Part shown: positions 41,169 to 55,600 of the stretch, in pieces
Layout of the letters: every line of letters starts with the position of its first letter
How positions within the stretch are numbered: position 1 is the stretch's first letter
Made by a program: the position numbers and the translations under genes
Notes under the pieces: model-generated
Database searches by the model: none
Told to the model about the DNA's origin: nothing
The model's input: only the letters and a program-made list of their open reading frames with translations
NCBI GenBank assembly: GCA_037447655.1
Contig: JBBHKE010003242.1
Span: 121,419 to 185,418, forward strand
DNA from: Zygnema cylindricum
Lineage: Eukaryota > Streptophyta > Zygnematophyceae > Zygnematales > Zygnemataceae
Reading direction: 5' to 3'
Length of the DNA: 64,000 nucleotides

Positions 41169-44100
41169 TTCCACCTGAGTAGGGAGATATATCCGCATCC
41201 CAGAGTGCCTTGGGGCGGCAAAGGAGAGTAGTAATTCCTTTGAGAGGAGGCACTGTAATTCCGGTGAAGGGGTGGTCTGAGAGGACGTGGTCGAGACCGA
41301 GGAGGCGGAGAGAGCCGTCATCCATTGTGAGGAGCATGACTCTGAAAAGGAGAGGGATAGGGGGAGGGGGAGGGGGAGGGGGAGGGGGGGAGGGGGAGGG
41401 GGAGGGGGAGGGGGAGGGGGAGGGGGAGGGGGGAGGGGGAGGGGGAGGGGGAGGGGGAGGGGGAGGGGGAGGGGGAGGGGGAGGGGGAGGGGGAGGGGGA
41501 GGGGGAGGGGGAGGGGGAGGGGGAGGGGGAGGGGGAGGGGGAGGGGGATGGGGAGGGAGTGGGAGAGGGAGGGGGAGAGGGAGAGGGAGAGGGAGAGGGA
41601 GAGGGAGAGGGAGAGGGAGAGGGAGAGGGAGAGGGAGAGGGAGAGGGAGTGGTGGGTAAGGGGAGTATCAAAGGGTTTTCAGGGTATTGATGGGGTTTAC
41701 GGGGATTTTATTGGGGTTTTTTATATAGAAAATAAAAATATCAATAAGTAAATAAATAAAATATACCGGAAAGGTTTGTTGGTCCAAACGAGGCTCAAAA
41801 TCCATCCTCGGGCCGCAGGGGTTTCCCATAAAGGACGAAAAGGGTCTCTAAAAATAGTCACCAAAAGACAAAAATGTATAAAAAGGATCAGAAAAGGACA
41901 AAATGGACTAAAAGTATCCCTGAAATGGATCACAGTAAGGAAAAAGTGTCGAAAGGGTCTCTGAAAAGGGTCACAATAGGGCAAAGCAAAAAAAGGGTCT
42001 TTGAAAACAGTCACAAAAGGACAAAAGGACAACAAGGACAAAAATAACAAGCTGAAAAAGGGCCACGAAAGGACTAAAGGACAAAAAGCGTCTTTGAAAA
42101 TGGCCACAACAGTCAAAAAATGGACCGGGTTTCCTAAAGGGCCATGAAGGACAAGAAGATGGATGACAGGTCATAAAAGGACAAAAAAAGGGAAAAGGGT
42201 TTCTCACATACATAAAGGAGCATTTAACACACACCCACACCCACACCCACCCCCCCTCCCCCTTTTTTTTTATTATATATATCATAAAAAAAAATAGGAA
42301 TCAGTTGAAACAACCCACACTAATTACGGTGGAAAATGTGATATTTTCACACGTGTTCCGTTTTTAAAACTTGAACCTGAATCTCAAACGTAAAAAAAAG
42401 AAAAACAAAAAGACTTAGGTGAAAATTAACCGAAGTATAGTCTCATTTGAATTTTTTCTTGTCATTGTTTTCTTTCGACTTTAGATAAAAAAAATTAGTC
42501 CATGATCGCAAACAACCGTCATAAAGAGACAAAATAGGCACAAATAGACAAAAAAGTAGAAAAGTGCAAATAGACCAAATAGTCACAAACAGACAAAACA
42601 GACACCAATAGACAAAATAGGTACAGAAAGACAATGCCCTAAAAAGAAACGGAAAATCACGCGGAAACGGACAAAATAAGAAAACAATGAAAACAACCAC
42701 AAACGGACAAAATTAACACTGACAAGCAAAATGCACACAAACGGCCAAAAAGTGACCAAAAAAAGTCCACAACAAAAAAAAAGTGCACAAAACTTCAAAA
42801 TTAGTGATAAAAGGACAAAATTAGGTTGAAAACGGACAAAATTACGAACAAAAGGACAGTCTAAGCCCACCCGAGGTACCAAAAACGGACAGAAAAAGTA
42901 GAGAGAAATTGAGAGGAAGTAGAGAGAAAGGGAGAGGAAGAAGAGAGGAAGGGCGAGGAAGGGAGAGGTTGTGGAGAAAAAGGGAGGGGACGTAGACAGT
43001 AAGGCAGGGAAAGTATAGAGAAAGGGAGAAGAAGTAGAGAGGAAGGGACGGGAAGTAGAGAGGAAGGGACGGGATGTAGAAAGAGGGAGGGAAAGTAGTG
43101 AGAAAGGGATGGGAAGTAGAGAGAAAGGGGAGGGAAGCAGAGAGAAATGGAGGGGAAGTATAGAGAAAGGAAGTGGAAGTAGAGAGAAAGGGAGCGGGAG
43201 TAGAGAGAAAGGGAGGGGAAGTGGAGAGGAAGGGAGGGAAAGAAGAGAGGAAGGGATGCGAAGTAGAGGGCCAGGGAGGGGTTGTGAAGAGAAACGGAGG
43301 GCAAGTACAGAGAAAGGGAGGGCAAGTAGAGAGGAAGGGAGGCGAAGTAGGGAGAAAGGGAGGGGAAGTGGGGAGAAAGGGAGGGAAAGTAGAGAGGAAG
43401 GGAGGGAAAGTAGAGAGAAAGGGAGGGGGAGTGGAGAGGAAGGGAGGTGAAGTAGAGAGGAAGGGAGGGGAAATAAAGAGGAAGGGAGGGGAAATAAAGA
43501 GGAAGGCAGGGGAAGTAGAGAGAAAGGGAGGGGAAGTAGAGAGAAAGGGAGGGAAAGTGTAGAGAAAGGGAAAAAAAGTAGATAGGAAGCGACGGGAAGT
43601 AGAGAGAGGGAGGGGAAGTAGAGAGAAAGGGAGGGGAAGTAGAAAGAGAGGGAGGGGAAGAAGAGAGAAAGGGAGGGGAAGAAGAGAGAAAGGGAGGGGA
43701 ATAGAGTGGAAGGGAGGGGAGTAGAGAGAAAGGGGGGGGGAGAAGAGAGGAAGGGAGGGGAAGTAGAGAGAAATCGAGGGGAACTAGAGTGGAAGGCAGG
43801 GGAGTAAAGAGAAAGGGAGGGGAAGTAGAGTGGAAGGGAGGGGAAGTGCAGATAAAGGGAAGAGAAGTAGAGTGGAAGGGAGGGGAAGTAGAGAGGAAGG
43901 GAGGTCAAGTAGAGAGGAAGGGAGGGGAAGTAGACATAGAGGGCGATGGAGAGGTAAAAAGAGTTCGGGGGTGAGTAAGGAAAGAGGACAATTTAAGGCA
44001 CAAAAGAACAAATTAAGGGATAAAAGAAAAAATAGAGTCCACCTGAGGTATGAGAAGCAGACAGAAAAAGGACAAGTGAAGGTAACAAAGGAAAAAATAA

Positions 44101-47100
44101 GAAAAAAAGGGAAAATAATGAAGAAACTGACAAAAAGGGAAGAATAATGAAGAAAATGACAAAAAAGGGAAAAATAATGAAGAAAGTGACAAAATACTAT
44201 ACCTGAGATCCCAAAAACGGACAGAACCTCGATGTCCACCTGTCGCCATTATATTGGATCCTGCGATTCCACTGAAACCCTTTTTGTCTTTTCTGAGGTT
44301 TGTAGAAAATTTGGAAAAAAAAAAAAAAAACGACTTTTCATGTGCAACTTGAAATCTTAGCGGAAAAATGAAAAAATAAAAAGGATCCCTTTATGGGATA
44401 TCGAGTTTTAATATAAAACAAAAAAAAAAAAAAATGAAAAAATTTAAAACAGCAAGCCACAGAAGAAAAATTGAGATAATTTGAGGAACAAAAACACTAA
44501 AAAAAGTAGGGAAACGAAACAGAAAAGAAAAAAGAAAAGGAGAAAAAGTAAGAAAGAAAGGACAAAAAGAAAAAAAAACAAACGAAGAGAAAACGAACCA
44601 CCAAACCAATGAAAACCACAAAAAGACAAAAGACAACAACACACCACAAAATACCAAAATCAAACAACAAATTCACAAAACATCCAAACTAAAGAACAAA
44701 AAACGTCAAAACTATATAAAAAACAAAACAAAAGTTAAAAACTAAAAACTAAAAAATAATGCTAATAACGAAAAAATAATGCTAAAAACTAAAAAAAACC
44801 CTCAAACTAAAAAAAAAACGGGAAAATTGAGAGAAACAAAGACAAAAAAATAAATAAATAAAACACACACATACAAAGCTCCAGGAGCCCAAGCGAGCGA
44901 TCTGATTGGTCCAGAATCGGCCGCAAAGTGAAGCAAAGGACAAGGATCTGCCACGTGACACCACACAATAGGACAAAAAAAAGTCAATTGCAAAGGAAAA
45001 GAGATCCACAAAGAAATGTCAATCCGCAAACGAGTCATTTTTTTCTAAGTTGAGAAACCTCCCATCATATCTCTGCTCTCTTCTTCCCCCATCTCTCCCT
45101 CGTCCCTCCCGCCCTCCCTCCCTCCCTCCCTTCCCCTTTCCCTCCCTCCCACTTTCCCTCTTTCCCTCCTTCCCTCCCTCTTTCCCTCCTTCCCTCCCTC
45201 TTTCCCTCCTTCCCTCCCCCTTTCCCGCCATCCCTCCCTCTTTCCCTCCTTCCCTCCTTCCCTCCCCCTTTCCCGCCATCCCTCCTTCCCTCCTTCCCTC
45301 CTTCCCTCCTTCCCTCCTTCCCTCCTTCCCTCCTTCCCTCCTTCCCTCCTTCCCTCCTTCCCTCCTTCCTCCTTCCCTCCTTCCCTCCTTCCCTCCTTCC
45401 CTCCTTCCCTCCTTCCTCCCTCCCTCCTCCCTCCCTCCCTCCCTCCCTCCCTCCCTCCTCCCTCCCTCCCTCCCATCCCTCCCTCCCTCCCTCCCTCCCT
45501 CCCTCCCTCCCTCCCTCCCTCCCTCCTCCCTCCCTCCCCTCCCTCCCTCCCTCCCTCCCTCCCTCCCTCCCTCCCTCCCTCCCTCCCCTCCCTCCCTCCC
45601 CTCCCTCCCTCCCTCCCTCCCTCCTCTCCCTCCCTCCCTCCCTCCCTCCCTCCCTCCCTCCCTCCCTCCCTCCCTCCCTCCCTCTCCTCCCTCCCTCCCT
45701 CCCTCCCTCCCTCCCTCCCTCCCTCCCTCCCTCCCTCCCGCTTTTGTTGAAAAACCTAAAGTTTTTTAGGTGACAGAATTTCTTACTCTCTTCTGAAATT
45801 TTGTCGAACAAAATTTTCCAAAGTGCCACCTGGACAGAAAAGTTACAACCTTTCTATGTCAGCATATTAAAAAGAAAAAAAAAAGAAAAAACAGAGATAA
45901 ACTTTCTATGTCAGTTAGGAAAAAAGAAAAAAAAAACAGTGATAACCTTACTATGTCAGTTAACAAAACAGTTATAACTTATCTATGTCAGTCTGGAAAA
46001 ATAGAAAAAAAAAAACAGTGACAGTCTTTCACGTCAGTTGAAAAAGAAAGAAAGGTTAAAAAAAACAGTTATAATTTTTCTCCGTCAGTTTGGAGAAAAG
46101 GAAAAAAAACAGTGATAGTCTTCCAATATCAATTAAAGAAAGAAAAGTTGAAAAAAAACAGTCATAACCTTTCTTTGTCAGTTTGAAAAAAAAAATCCTT
46201 TCTTACCGTCTTAAGAAACAAACAGACAAACCAAAAATCCATCATGAATTTTCTTTCTTTTGTTTTTAACCTTTCTTTCCCTCTCTAACTTTCTAACTTT
46301 TGATAACTTTCTCTCTCTGTTTCTTCTTTGTTTCTAACTTACTTTCTTTCTGTGTCAGTTTGAAAAAATAAATAGTTGCAACCTTTTTATGCCATCATAA
46401 GAAAACATTTTCGTTTAGGTCTTCTAAAGACTTTCTTAAGTTGTAACTGATGCAAATATTTTCATAAAAGCTTTTCTGTGTCGGTTGTCAGTTTCAAAAA
46501 TTTTACGTCAGTTGAATACATTTCAGTTACAGCCTTCATATGTCAGAAAATCATTTGGATTACATTATTTTTTTGACAGTTAGCAAGAAAACATTTCAGA
46601 TTCATTCCCATGACAGTAAATGAGTTCAATTACATTTTTTCCTATGTCAGTTATTAATAAAGTACTTCGATATGTTCATATGTCAGTTAGTTATATTCCA
46701 GTTACAACATTCTATGACAGTAAATCATTTCTCTGACAGTTGAGAACCAATTGTTTCAGTTAAACAACTTCAAATTATTCTATTGAATAAAATTACTTTA
46801 AAGGAAACCGCTGCATTTAAAAACCAAACAATTCGGAAAGGAGAAGAGTTCTATGTAATTTTAGTTAAAAAAAATTAGAAGACGAGATCCTAAGTAAGGT
46901 TAGTTTACTTTTCAGGAAAAGACGTTCAATCGACATTAATCCTAAAAGACAAAAAACAACTGATTCCGGTTTTCCATATTTCTAAAACATTTAAACCATT
47001 GTTTGGTTGAAAATCGGCTGGTATTGCAATAAAGTGACCTGATAAATTCAGAAACTTCTGGGAACTGTAATGGAAGACTTACCGTTCCGTCATGGAACGC

Positions 47101-50100
47101 CACAAGAAGACGATTAAAAGGAGGAACTTGGCTCCATTCTAAAGTTAAAGGGAGACTGCAAGGTTAAAACAAGCTTCAAAAAAGAAAAAGAGTTTCGTTT
47201 AAGGACAAAAAACCGGAATGTTTTATTGAAGTCCACAGTTCCAAGTATGTTAGACCTCTTTTCAGCCTCCATGTACGCTTTTTTTCTTGACATCTTTTTC
47301 ACCTTTTATGGAGATATTTGTATCTAATTCAGCCATGTTTGGACCCATTTCTAAACTATCTTTATTCTCTAAATGAGAGGGAGGGTTAGAGGGATGGGAG
47401 AGAGAAGGTCAAGATTCCGGAATGAGAATAGGTTGGGATTGTGAGATTCACATTGAAATTGAGAATGAGATTGAGATTGAGATTGTGGCAGAGAGATTGA
47501 GAAATTGAAAAAATGAGATTGAGCTATTGAGGTTAAAATGATTGAGATTGAGATTGAAATTGTGTTGAGAAATTAATAGCATTGAGATTGAGATTGAGAT
47601 TGCGATTGAGATTGAGATTGAAATTGAAATTAAGGTTGAGATTACTGGAATTGAGATTGAGATTGAGATCATGGTTGAAAATTGAGAAATCGAGATTGAG
47701 AAATTGAGATTGAGACTGAGATTGAAATTGACATTTAGTTTGAGACTGAGAAGTTGAATAATTGAGACGTGAGAGACTGAGAAATTGAGAGTTTGGGAAG
47801 TTGAGAGATTATAATTGAGATTGAGAAATTTCGAAATTGAGAAGTTGGGAAATTGAGAAATCTACAAATTGAGAAGCTGAAAAGTTAAGAAATTGAGATT
47901 GAAATTGCAATTTAGATTGAGATAGAGAAGGACAAAGGTAAATGAGAGGTAGAGGTTCAGGCAAAGGGAGAGTGCAAGAGAGAAGGAAAGATATGTGAAA
48001 AAAATGAAATTAAAAAAAAAAAATTGAGTGTTAAAAAAAACTTGCCTTTTCCGAAAAGAGTTACTTTTCCACTGAAACAAAGGCTGAAGATTCACTAACT
48101 GAGGTGCTCTGAGTTGACTTTTGGCAAAGTAGTCATGACTGTGCAATCCATTAGAAGGAACTTCTGACGTTTCCCCCAAACAATTGCCCATGAATCCTTC
48201 TCCCTCTCTCTCACCCCTCCCTCTCCTTCCGGCTTCTTCTCGTGAAACACTGCCTTGTTTAATAAGATCTTTTTCTACAAGGTTTGGATGAGGCACATCA
48301 TACCTGCATACAATGGTATGAAGGAGAGGCGGACAGTGTGAGAGAAAGTCTGGGGGGTGAGAGTGTGTGTGAAGCCTATGTTGAGTAAGGACGAGAAAGA
48401 GTACAATTGTTAGCTTGTGAGAGTCTGAGAGTTTGTGAAAGAGTGAGTGTAAGTGTGATTGGGAGAATGTCGAGAGAGAATGGGAGTGAAAGCATTTAAA
48501 AAGTACGAGTTTGTCGTCAAATTTAAAATCAGCGGTACTTTACTTGTACCAATGTGTACTTAAAACGTATAATCTTTAACAAGGTGACGTAAGTGAGTGT
48601 GCGCAACCAAAATAATCATTGCCATGATCAATTCCCAAATTTTTCCTCCACTTAAAACATATTTCTCCGTACAGATTTGTCGTATTTATAAAACGGAGAC
48701 CGCCAATCGAAAGTTGAGAATCTTATATTTCAGTCGCAACCGTCAGATCCACAATCCGACAAGGGTGTACGGAGAAAAGATGTTTAAAGAGACGAGAAAA
48801 ACATGAACACTACAGTAATAGCGATTCACGGTGTACTGTACCTTTTTTAGCATGACACCAATTTTGTTTTTTTGCAGGAGTACAGCTTACCGTGTAATGC
48901 TATTAGTTTTTTTTTTTTTTTTTCGCCACTTATGATTGAAAGGCAAGATTCTCACCTTCGATTGGCGGTCTCCTGTCGGAAATCGAAAACTGACGATTCC
49001 AGGTCAATATGATCACTATTTTCTTAGGTTTTTTTTGTTAGTATTTTAGCTTATGGCTTAAATTTTTGCGCTTATTTTTTTGCGTTTCTGTTTTATTTTT
49101 AATTGGAACATCGTTAAGGGATACAAACAACTATATACCATTTCATGCGTTTTTTAACCATATTAATATATATATACTAATAGCAATGTAGTAAATCATA
49201 GTATAGCCGATACAAGTTTATTTAAACCATAACGACACGCTAACAATGGGTCCCATCCCCTTTTCCCCTCCCCAAAATATTGAAAGTTGAAAAATCCCAA
49301 CGATTTGGAAACAACCTTTTTCAACCTCTTTTACTCTGTTTTTTTATTATTATTATTACTTTTTCTTTTCAATTTTCGGGGCATCTACGGGAACATTGCA
49401 GTCTAAAGTTCCATATTTGGTGAAACAACATTGTAATGTTACACATGTCGAATGTAATAATGGTACACACCGCGAATAGTTATTAGCATCACGGTTTTTC
49501 TCGCCACTTAAAACATCTTTTCTCCGTATACACTTGTCGTATTTTCAATTTGAAACCGCCAATCGGAAGCTGAGAATGTTACCTTTCAATCGGAAGCTGA
49601 GAATGTTACTTTTTAATCGCAACCGTCAAATCCACAATCCAACATGTGTGTACGGAGAAATGATGTTTTAAGTGAAAAAAAAACCTTGACGCGAATAACG
49701 ATTCACGGTGTAAAGCTCATCGTTAAGGAGCTATTCTTAGGATTTATTAGTGTTAGTGCAAATTAAGAGTAGTTATACTAATTTAGTGAGAGGGGGGAAG
49801 AGAGAGAGAGAGAGCATGTAAAAGTGTGTAAGAAGTGTGAGCGCCGTGGGTGTGTGTGTGTGTGTGGGTGAGAGAGAGAGAGGGAGAGGTTGATGAGAAA
49901 GAAAGAGAAAGAAAGCAAATTATAGAAGAATTTATTCCATAAAATTTGTGCTTACACTTCATCCTTTTTTTCTTTAATGAATATTGACAACTTTTTCTCT
50001 AATTTATGAAAATTAGACTTTCCGCAGTAATTATTATGACGTGTTTACTCACACGACAACTCTCCCATCTCCGAATGCGACCGCTAAGAAGCCGAGCCTT

Positions 50101-52171
50101 CCTGCCTCGACACCTTCCTGGAAGTTTCCACCGGAAAAATCTCTTCGTCGTTTTATATGCCCGTTTTCTTCACTACCAGACAAAGGTCGCCATTTGGCAT
50201 CTCGTGTTAGCCCCCCTTCGTGAATTATACCCAAAACCATTTTTGAATGACGATTTCGAATATCTGGACTCCATTTTTCATCACATTTACCCATCCCTAT
50301 TAATCTATTTACATATTCATCTTTTATCCCACTTTTTGTCTTTTTCTGCGCTCCAGCATTTTCCTTGTCTGAATCAGTTCTTTGTCTTTTTCCCAGATTC
50401 TTGGTGGAACCTTCATGGTAGTTTCCAGAATATCTCTTCCCATCAAGAGTTTCCAATACCTCTCTCGCCTCTCCTTCTCGATATGATTGAGGACAATTCT
50501 CCGGATCTCCAGGTTCACCACCATACTCACTCTGGTTCAACTCTCCCAGGTTCACCACCATACTCACTGTCTCCTTTACATTCGTCTCCCTCTAACCCAT
50601 GTGTGGTTCCTCTCCCTCTTCCCCTCCCTCTGCCTCTCCCCCTCCCTCTCCCTCTCCCTTTACCTCTTCCGCTTTCTTCACCTTCTTCATCCCCTTCCAC
50701 CTTCCCTTCTCCTCCCGCTTCTTCTTCGCCTCTTCCTTGCCCTCTCCCCCTCCCTCTTCCCCTCCCTCTCACTCTCCCCCTCCCTCTCCCTCTCCCTCTA
50801 CCTCTTCCGCTCTCTTCACCTTCTTCATCCCCTTCCCCCTTCCCTTCTCCTCCCCCTTCTTCTTCGCCTCTTCCTCGCCCTCTCCCCCTCCCTCTCCCCC
50901 TCCCCCTCCCTCTCCCCCTCCCCCTCCCTCTCCCTCGCCCTCGCCCACTCCCATCTTCAGCTCCCTTTTCAATCACCTGCAACTCCTCTCCCTCCCTTTC
51001 CTCTCTCGAATTTTCATCTCTATCTTTTTCCATTCTCTCGTTTTCTTCCCTCTCTCTTTCCTCTCTCTCTTTTTCTTTCATCACTTTTTCTTCCTTCTCT
51101 CTCCTCGGCCTCCTTTCTAGCAGTCTCGCTGCCCCTTTGATGGACATAAGGCCTTTTCTCACAGGAGACTCACAACTTACAACCTCTCCCTCTCCCACTC
51201 TCCCTTCACCTTCTCCGTCTCCCCTCCCCTCTCTCTCTTTTCCCTCTCCCCCTCTCACTCCCGCCCCCCCTTTTCTGGCTTCTCCTCCCACTCCCACTCC
51301 TACCAATCTCTCTCCGCTTTCTTGAGCTCCCTCTCCTTGTCTTTCTCCCTTCGCTCCTTCCCACTCACCCATTCTTTGTCTGCTTTCTCCCTCTCCCTCT
51401 CCCTCTCCCTCTCTCTCTCCCTCACCATCTCCTTGTCCTTCACCCTCTACCTCTCCCTCCCCCTCACCTTCTCTGCCTCCCCCTCCCATTTTTTCTCCCC
51501 CTTCCCCATCTCTCTCTCCCTGTGCCTGTCCCTCTCCTTTGTGATCTCCTCCTCCCCCGCCTAATCCTACTCCTCCTCCTCCTCCTTCTCCTCCTCCTCC
51601 TCCTCCTCCTCCCCCTCCGCCTCCTCCACCTCCTCCTTCTCCTAGTCCTCCTACTCCTTCTCCCCCTCCACCTCCACTTCCTCCTCCTCCTAGTCCTCCT
51701 CCTCTGTCCTCGAGCTCTCTCCTCACATCCACCGCCCAAATTTGAATTACATTTTTTTCAAAAATGGGTTTTCCAAGAAGTACGTGTTTTGTCTTTAGTG
51801 GATGGCATCCTACTGCCAAATACTAGGAATGCCAAAACCCCAAAACAGAGGGAAAAAAAAAAAAAAAGAAAAAGATATAGCAAAAAAAATGGGGGAAAAG
51901 AAAAGGGCCAAGAAAAAAAAAATAGCAAAAACCCCAAAATCCATCATATCGGTCGTTGGAAACAAATCCGACCAAAAATTTGGTTTTTCCAAACAAAAGA
52001 ACAAAGAAACAAATGTTTTTACTTTTAGTTAGTATTAACTGATTTATAACCAAAATAATAGAATCCTGACATTTCGAGTAAATCTACATTAAAAAAAAAT
52101 GGCATGTAATTTGTAAAAAAGTAACTGAAGTAACAAGAGATAGCCATTTATTTGAAGCTCCCAAAAAAGAA

Positions 52172-52202
<31 letters not shown>

Positions 52203-52503
52203 TACATACATACATAATATGTATATATATGTATATATATGTATATGTGTATATATATATGTATATATATGTATATATATGTATATATATGTAATATGTA
52301 ATATGTAATATGTAATATGTAATATGTAATATGTAATATGTAATATGTAATATGTAATATGTAATATGTAATATGTAATATGTAATATGTAATATGTAAT
52401 ATGTAATATGTAATATGTAATATGTAATATGTAATATGTAATATGTAATATGTAATATGTAATATGTAATATGTAATATGTAATATGTAATATGTAATAT
52501 GTA

Positions 52504-52537
<34 letters not shown>

Positions 52538-52588
52538 TAATATGTAATATGTAATATGTAATATGTAATATGTAATATGTAATATGTA

Positions 52589-52637
<49 letters not shown>

Positions 52638-55600
52638 ATATGTAATATGTAATATGTAATATGTAATATGTAATATGCAATATGTAATATGTGCATATGT
52701 AATATGTATATGTATATGTAATATAATATGCAATATGCATTAATACAATATATGCATTTAATATAAATATGTATATGTATATGTATGTGTATATATGTAT
52801 ATATGTATATATATGTACATATATGTGTGTATATATATATGTATGTGTAAATAGGTATATATATGTATATCTATGTGCATATATATGTTGATACATATTA
52901 TACATTTACATATACATATGCATGTGTGTGTAGATATATGAGTAACAATGATCAAGAAAAATAAAAATGCCAAATAAATAAAAAAACGGCAGCCCCCCCT
53001 CTCACTCTCCTTTCGCCTCCCATCTCCCCCTTTCTCCTCTTTCCAATCAGCTGAAGACAAAATGAATTTGTCTTATTCACACACCTGAGTTTCAGTCTGA
53101 CCACCGCCTGGCGTTCTCTGATTGGGCAGCCAATCCAAGGACCAGATAGGGCCTCCACAGAAAAAGACAACATCCCTATAAGACAAGATGGAGGAAGATA
53201 ACAAAAAGAGAGAGGAGGGGGTAATGCAGAGATTTTTAAAGAATTTAAGACAATTTAAAGGGCTTTAAACGATTTGTAACATTTTAAAAAGAATTTTGGG
53301 ATTCAGTGTGAAAACTTATTTAAAAAAGAAAGGAAAAAACAGAAAGAAAAAAATAAAAAAATGAAACAGAAACATGAAGGTAAAATAATTACCACGAAGC
53401 CTCCTCTGCGCCCTTTATCGAGCTACCTTCTTTTTCTTTCCTTCTAAAAGGTTTTTTAGGGTTGCCAGAGGGAGCCGGTTTCTGCGACAGCCAATTTGAA
53501 ATCAGCTTTTTCTCTCACCACTTTCCTCCCTTTTTCGTTTTTCTTAATTTTGTTCTTATTTCGTTTTTTTTATTCTTTTTTTTTTGTACTTCTTTTTTTT
53601 GTCTCTGGTCATCAAATTGTGTTGATTTCTCTCTCACCACTTCCCCCCATTTTTCGTTTTCTTAATTTCTTTATGTTTTCGGTTTTCTTTTCTTTTTTTA
53701 CTTTCTTTTTTTTTGTCCCCGGTCATCAATTAGTGTTGATATCTAAAAAAAAAACGCAGAACAGTTTCTTGTTCACCGAATTAGTGTGGATTTAAATTTT
53801 CGGGGTGAAGGACAAAGAGATGGTTTTTGACAGTTAATACGTGAATAACGAAAAAAACATATACATTGCACAAATCAAAACATGAACCTAAATGAATAAA
53901 GTGAAAAAAAAATGGAATACTGTATTTCCTCACTCTTTTTTTCACAGCTGAAGAAAAAAGAGGCACTCTCAAAACTTCGGTTTCTGATTCGTCTTTTTCT
54001 GAACTTTTTTCATCGTCCCAGAAAAGAGTGATTGGTGGAGAGAGATCTTCCAATGATCTGATATACGTGTCACCGTCACTGTCAAATAGAAACAGACAAA
54101 AAACAGCGACAAAGTCATAAACAGTAAATTTAGCAAAAGTGAATCTCAAAGACAGTCAAAGCAAACAAGATTAGAAACGGTTAAAAGAGAAACTACAATA
54201 ACTATGGTGAGCACTTCAATAATTTCTGATTCTGAAGAAATTACATTTGCAAATATCATCACGTTCAGCAAAAATTGCGGTTTCGAGCAAAAAAAAAGAA
54301 TAAAGAAAAGAAGGGAGGGTGAAACTTGGGAAAACTTTTTGCAGGATTCAAGAGTTTTCCGCTTGCTAAATTCTACATAAAACTCAAAAGTGCTCAAATT
54401 AGCTCAAATTTGCTCAAATTCCAAGTTAAATTTCACACTAAGAAAAAACAAACAAGCGTGAACGTGAACGTGTGACCGCGGCTTGTGAACGTTTTACGTG
54501 GATGTTCTTTTTCAGTTTTTCTCCTTTACTTTCCAGAATAGCAATATAGACAGCATATAGGCTTCCACGCACACAGGTTTCTTTACGGGACTTAAATGCT
54601 GTCTGCTTTGGAGGGTTTCTTAGGACAAGCGTTTCTATAATATCAGTAATATCACAAACGTTTGAAATTTGAATAATTACCTGATGAAGTGTACAAACAT
54701 TATCATGAACATAAATCTCAAAGTACGAAAAAAGATGGAAGTAAAGTGTACAGATGTCCTAGAAATTGCTTATAGCACTCTCTAAAAGGCATAACTCGAT
54801 TCGTAGAACTACAAATACTTCTACCTTAGTTTCCCAATGATTCTACAATGAGAACGTATAACTACTTGAATAACCACTTGATTGATTGAAAAAAACTTAT
54901 AATGGAAGTTTAAGACATTTTATTTGCACATTAGATTAACTTATTCGTCATAGAAACACGAATTCTCTGTTGAACATGTTACAATTATAACAAAAAAAAG
55001 GTCATAATCATTGTCACTGATGAGATTGTTTTGTGCTTGTAAAAGGTATCGGCATTGAACGATTTGTTATTAAATGACAAAATGCAATACGTATCTTCAT
55101 GCATACTACACTGCGAATCGCTATTAGCGTCAAAGAATAAATAGCGTAAAAGAAAAATTAGCGTTATTAACGCTAATTGGGAATTTCAAAATTTTAGGGT
55201 AAATCATTTACTCTAATCAGAAATTACTCAAAGCTTAAAATAGAATTAATAATTCTATTTTAGATTTTGGGTCACAATTTGGGGGAACCAAATTAGCGTT
55301 CAATACGCTAAATGCGATTTGCGGTGTACTGTTTTTAACAATCTTCTCATGCTCGATGGATGCGAGTGAATTGCATTTTTTGAACATGTGATGCATATTC
55401 TTTCAATTTTTAGCTTGCTTTATTAGGATATGCTTAAACTTTCCCAAAAAAAAAAGAGAGGAAAGAAGAAAAAAATGTTGAACCATGCCTAACGTTTCAC
55501 ATTTTTCATTTTACGGCTACTCAGCTGTGGCCAGTTTGTCAGGATTTGTCAACACATGCCTTTAGATTGTTTCCATTAATTCCTAGAAGTACCGGAATGT

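Noticed and set aside
40406-41337. Long open frames encoding [12 protein letters not shown] or RGRGRG across the GGGAGA array
   Set aside because: A stop-free hexamer array produces them in every frame. The TFIIIC exons on either side fix this region as intron 13.
42583-43908. 441-codon minus-strand frame
   Set aside because: It arises from the 21-bp minisatellite and flanking intron sequence, with no domain and no splice support.
45050-45829. Open frames of about 240-250 codons over the CCCT array
   Set aside because: Composition artefact inside TFIIIC intron 9. Only the first 43 nt of the minus-strand frame is exon 9.
52089-52905. Periodic 7-residue HITYYIL-like frames
   Set aside because: Direct translation of the TAATATG satellite in an intron.
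52100-52940. Heptamer array considered as a CRISPR-like or centromeric array
   Set aside because: No spacers, too short a unit, and located within an intron of a conserved gene.
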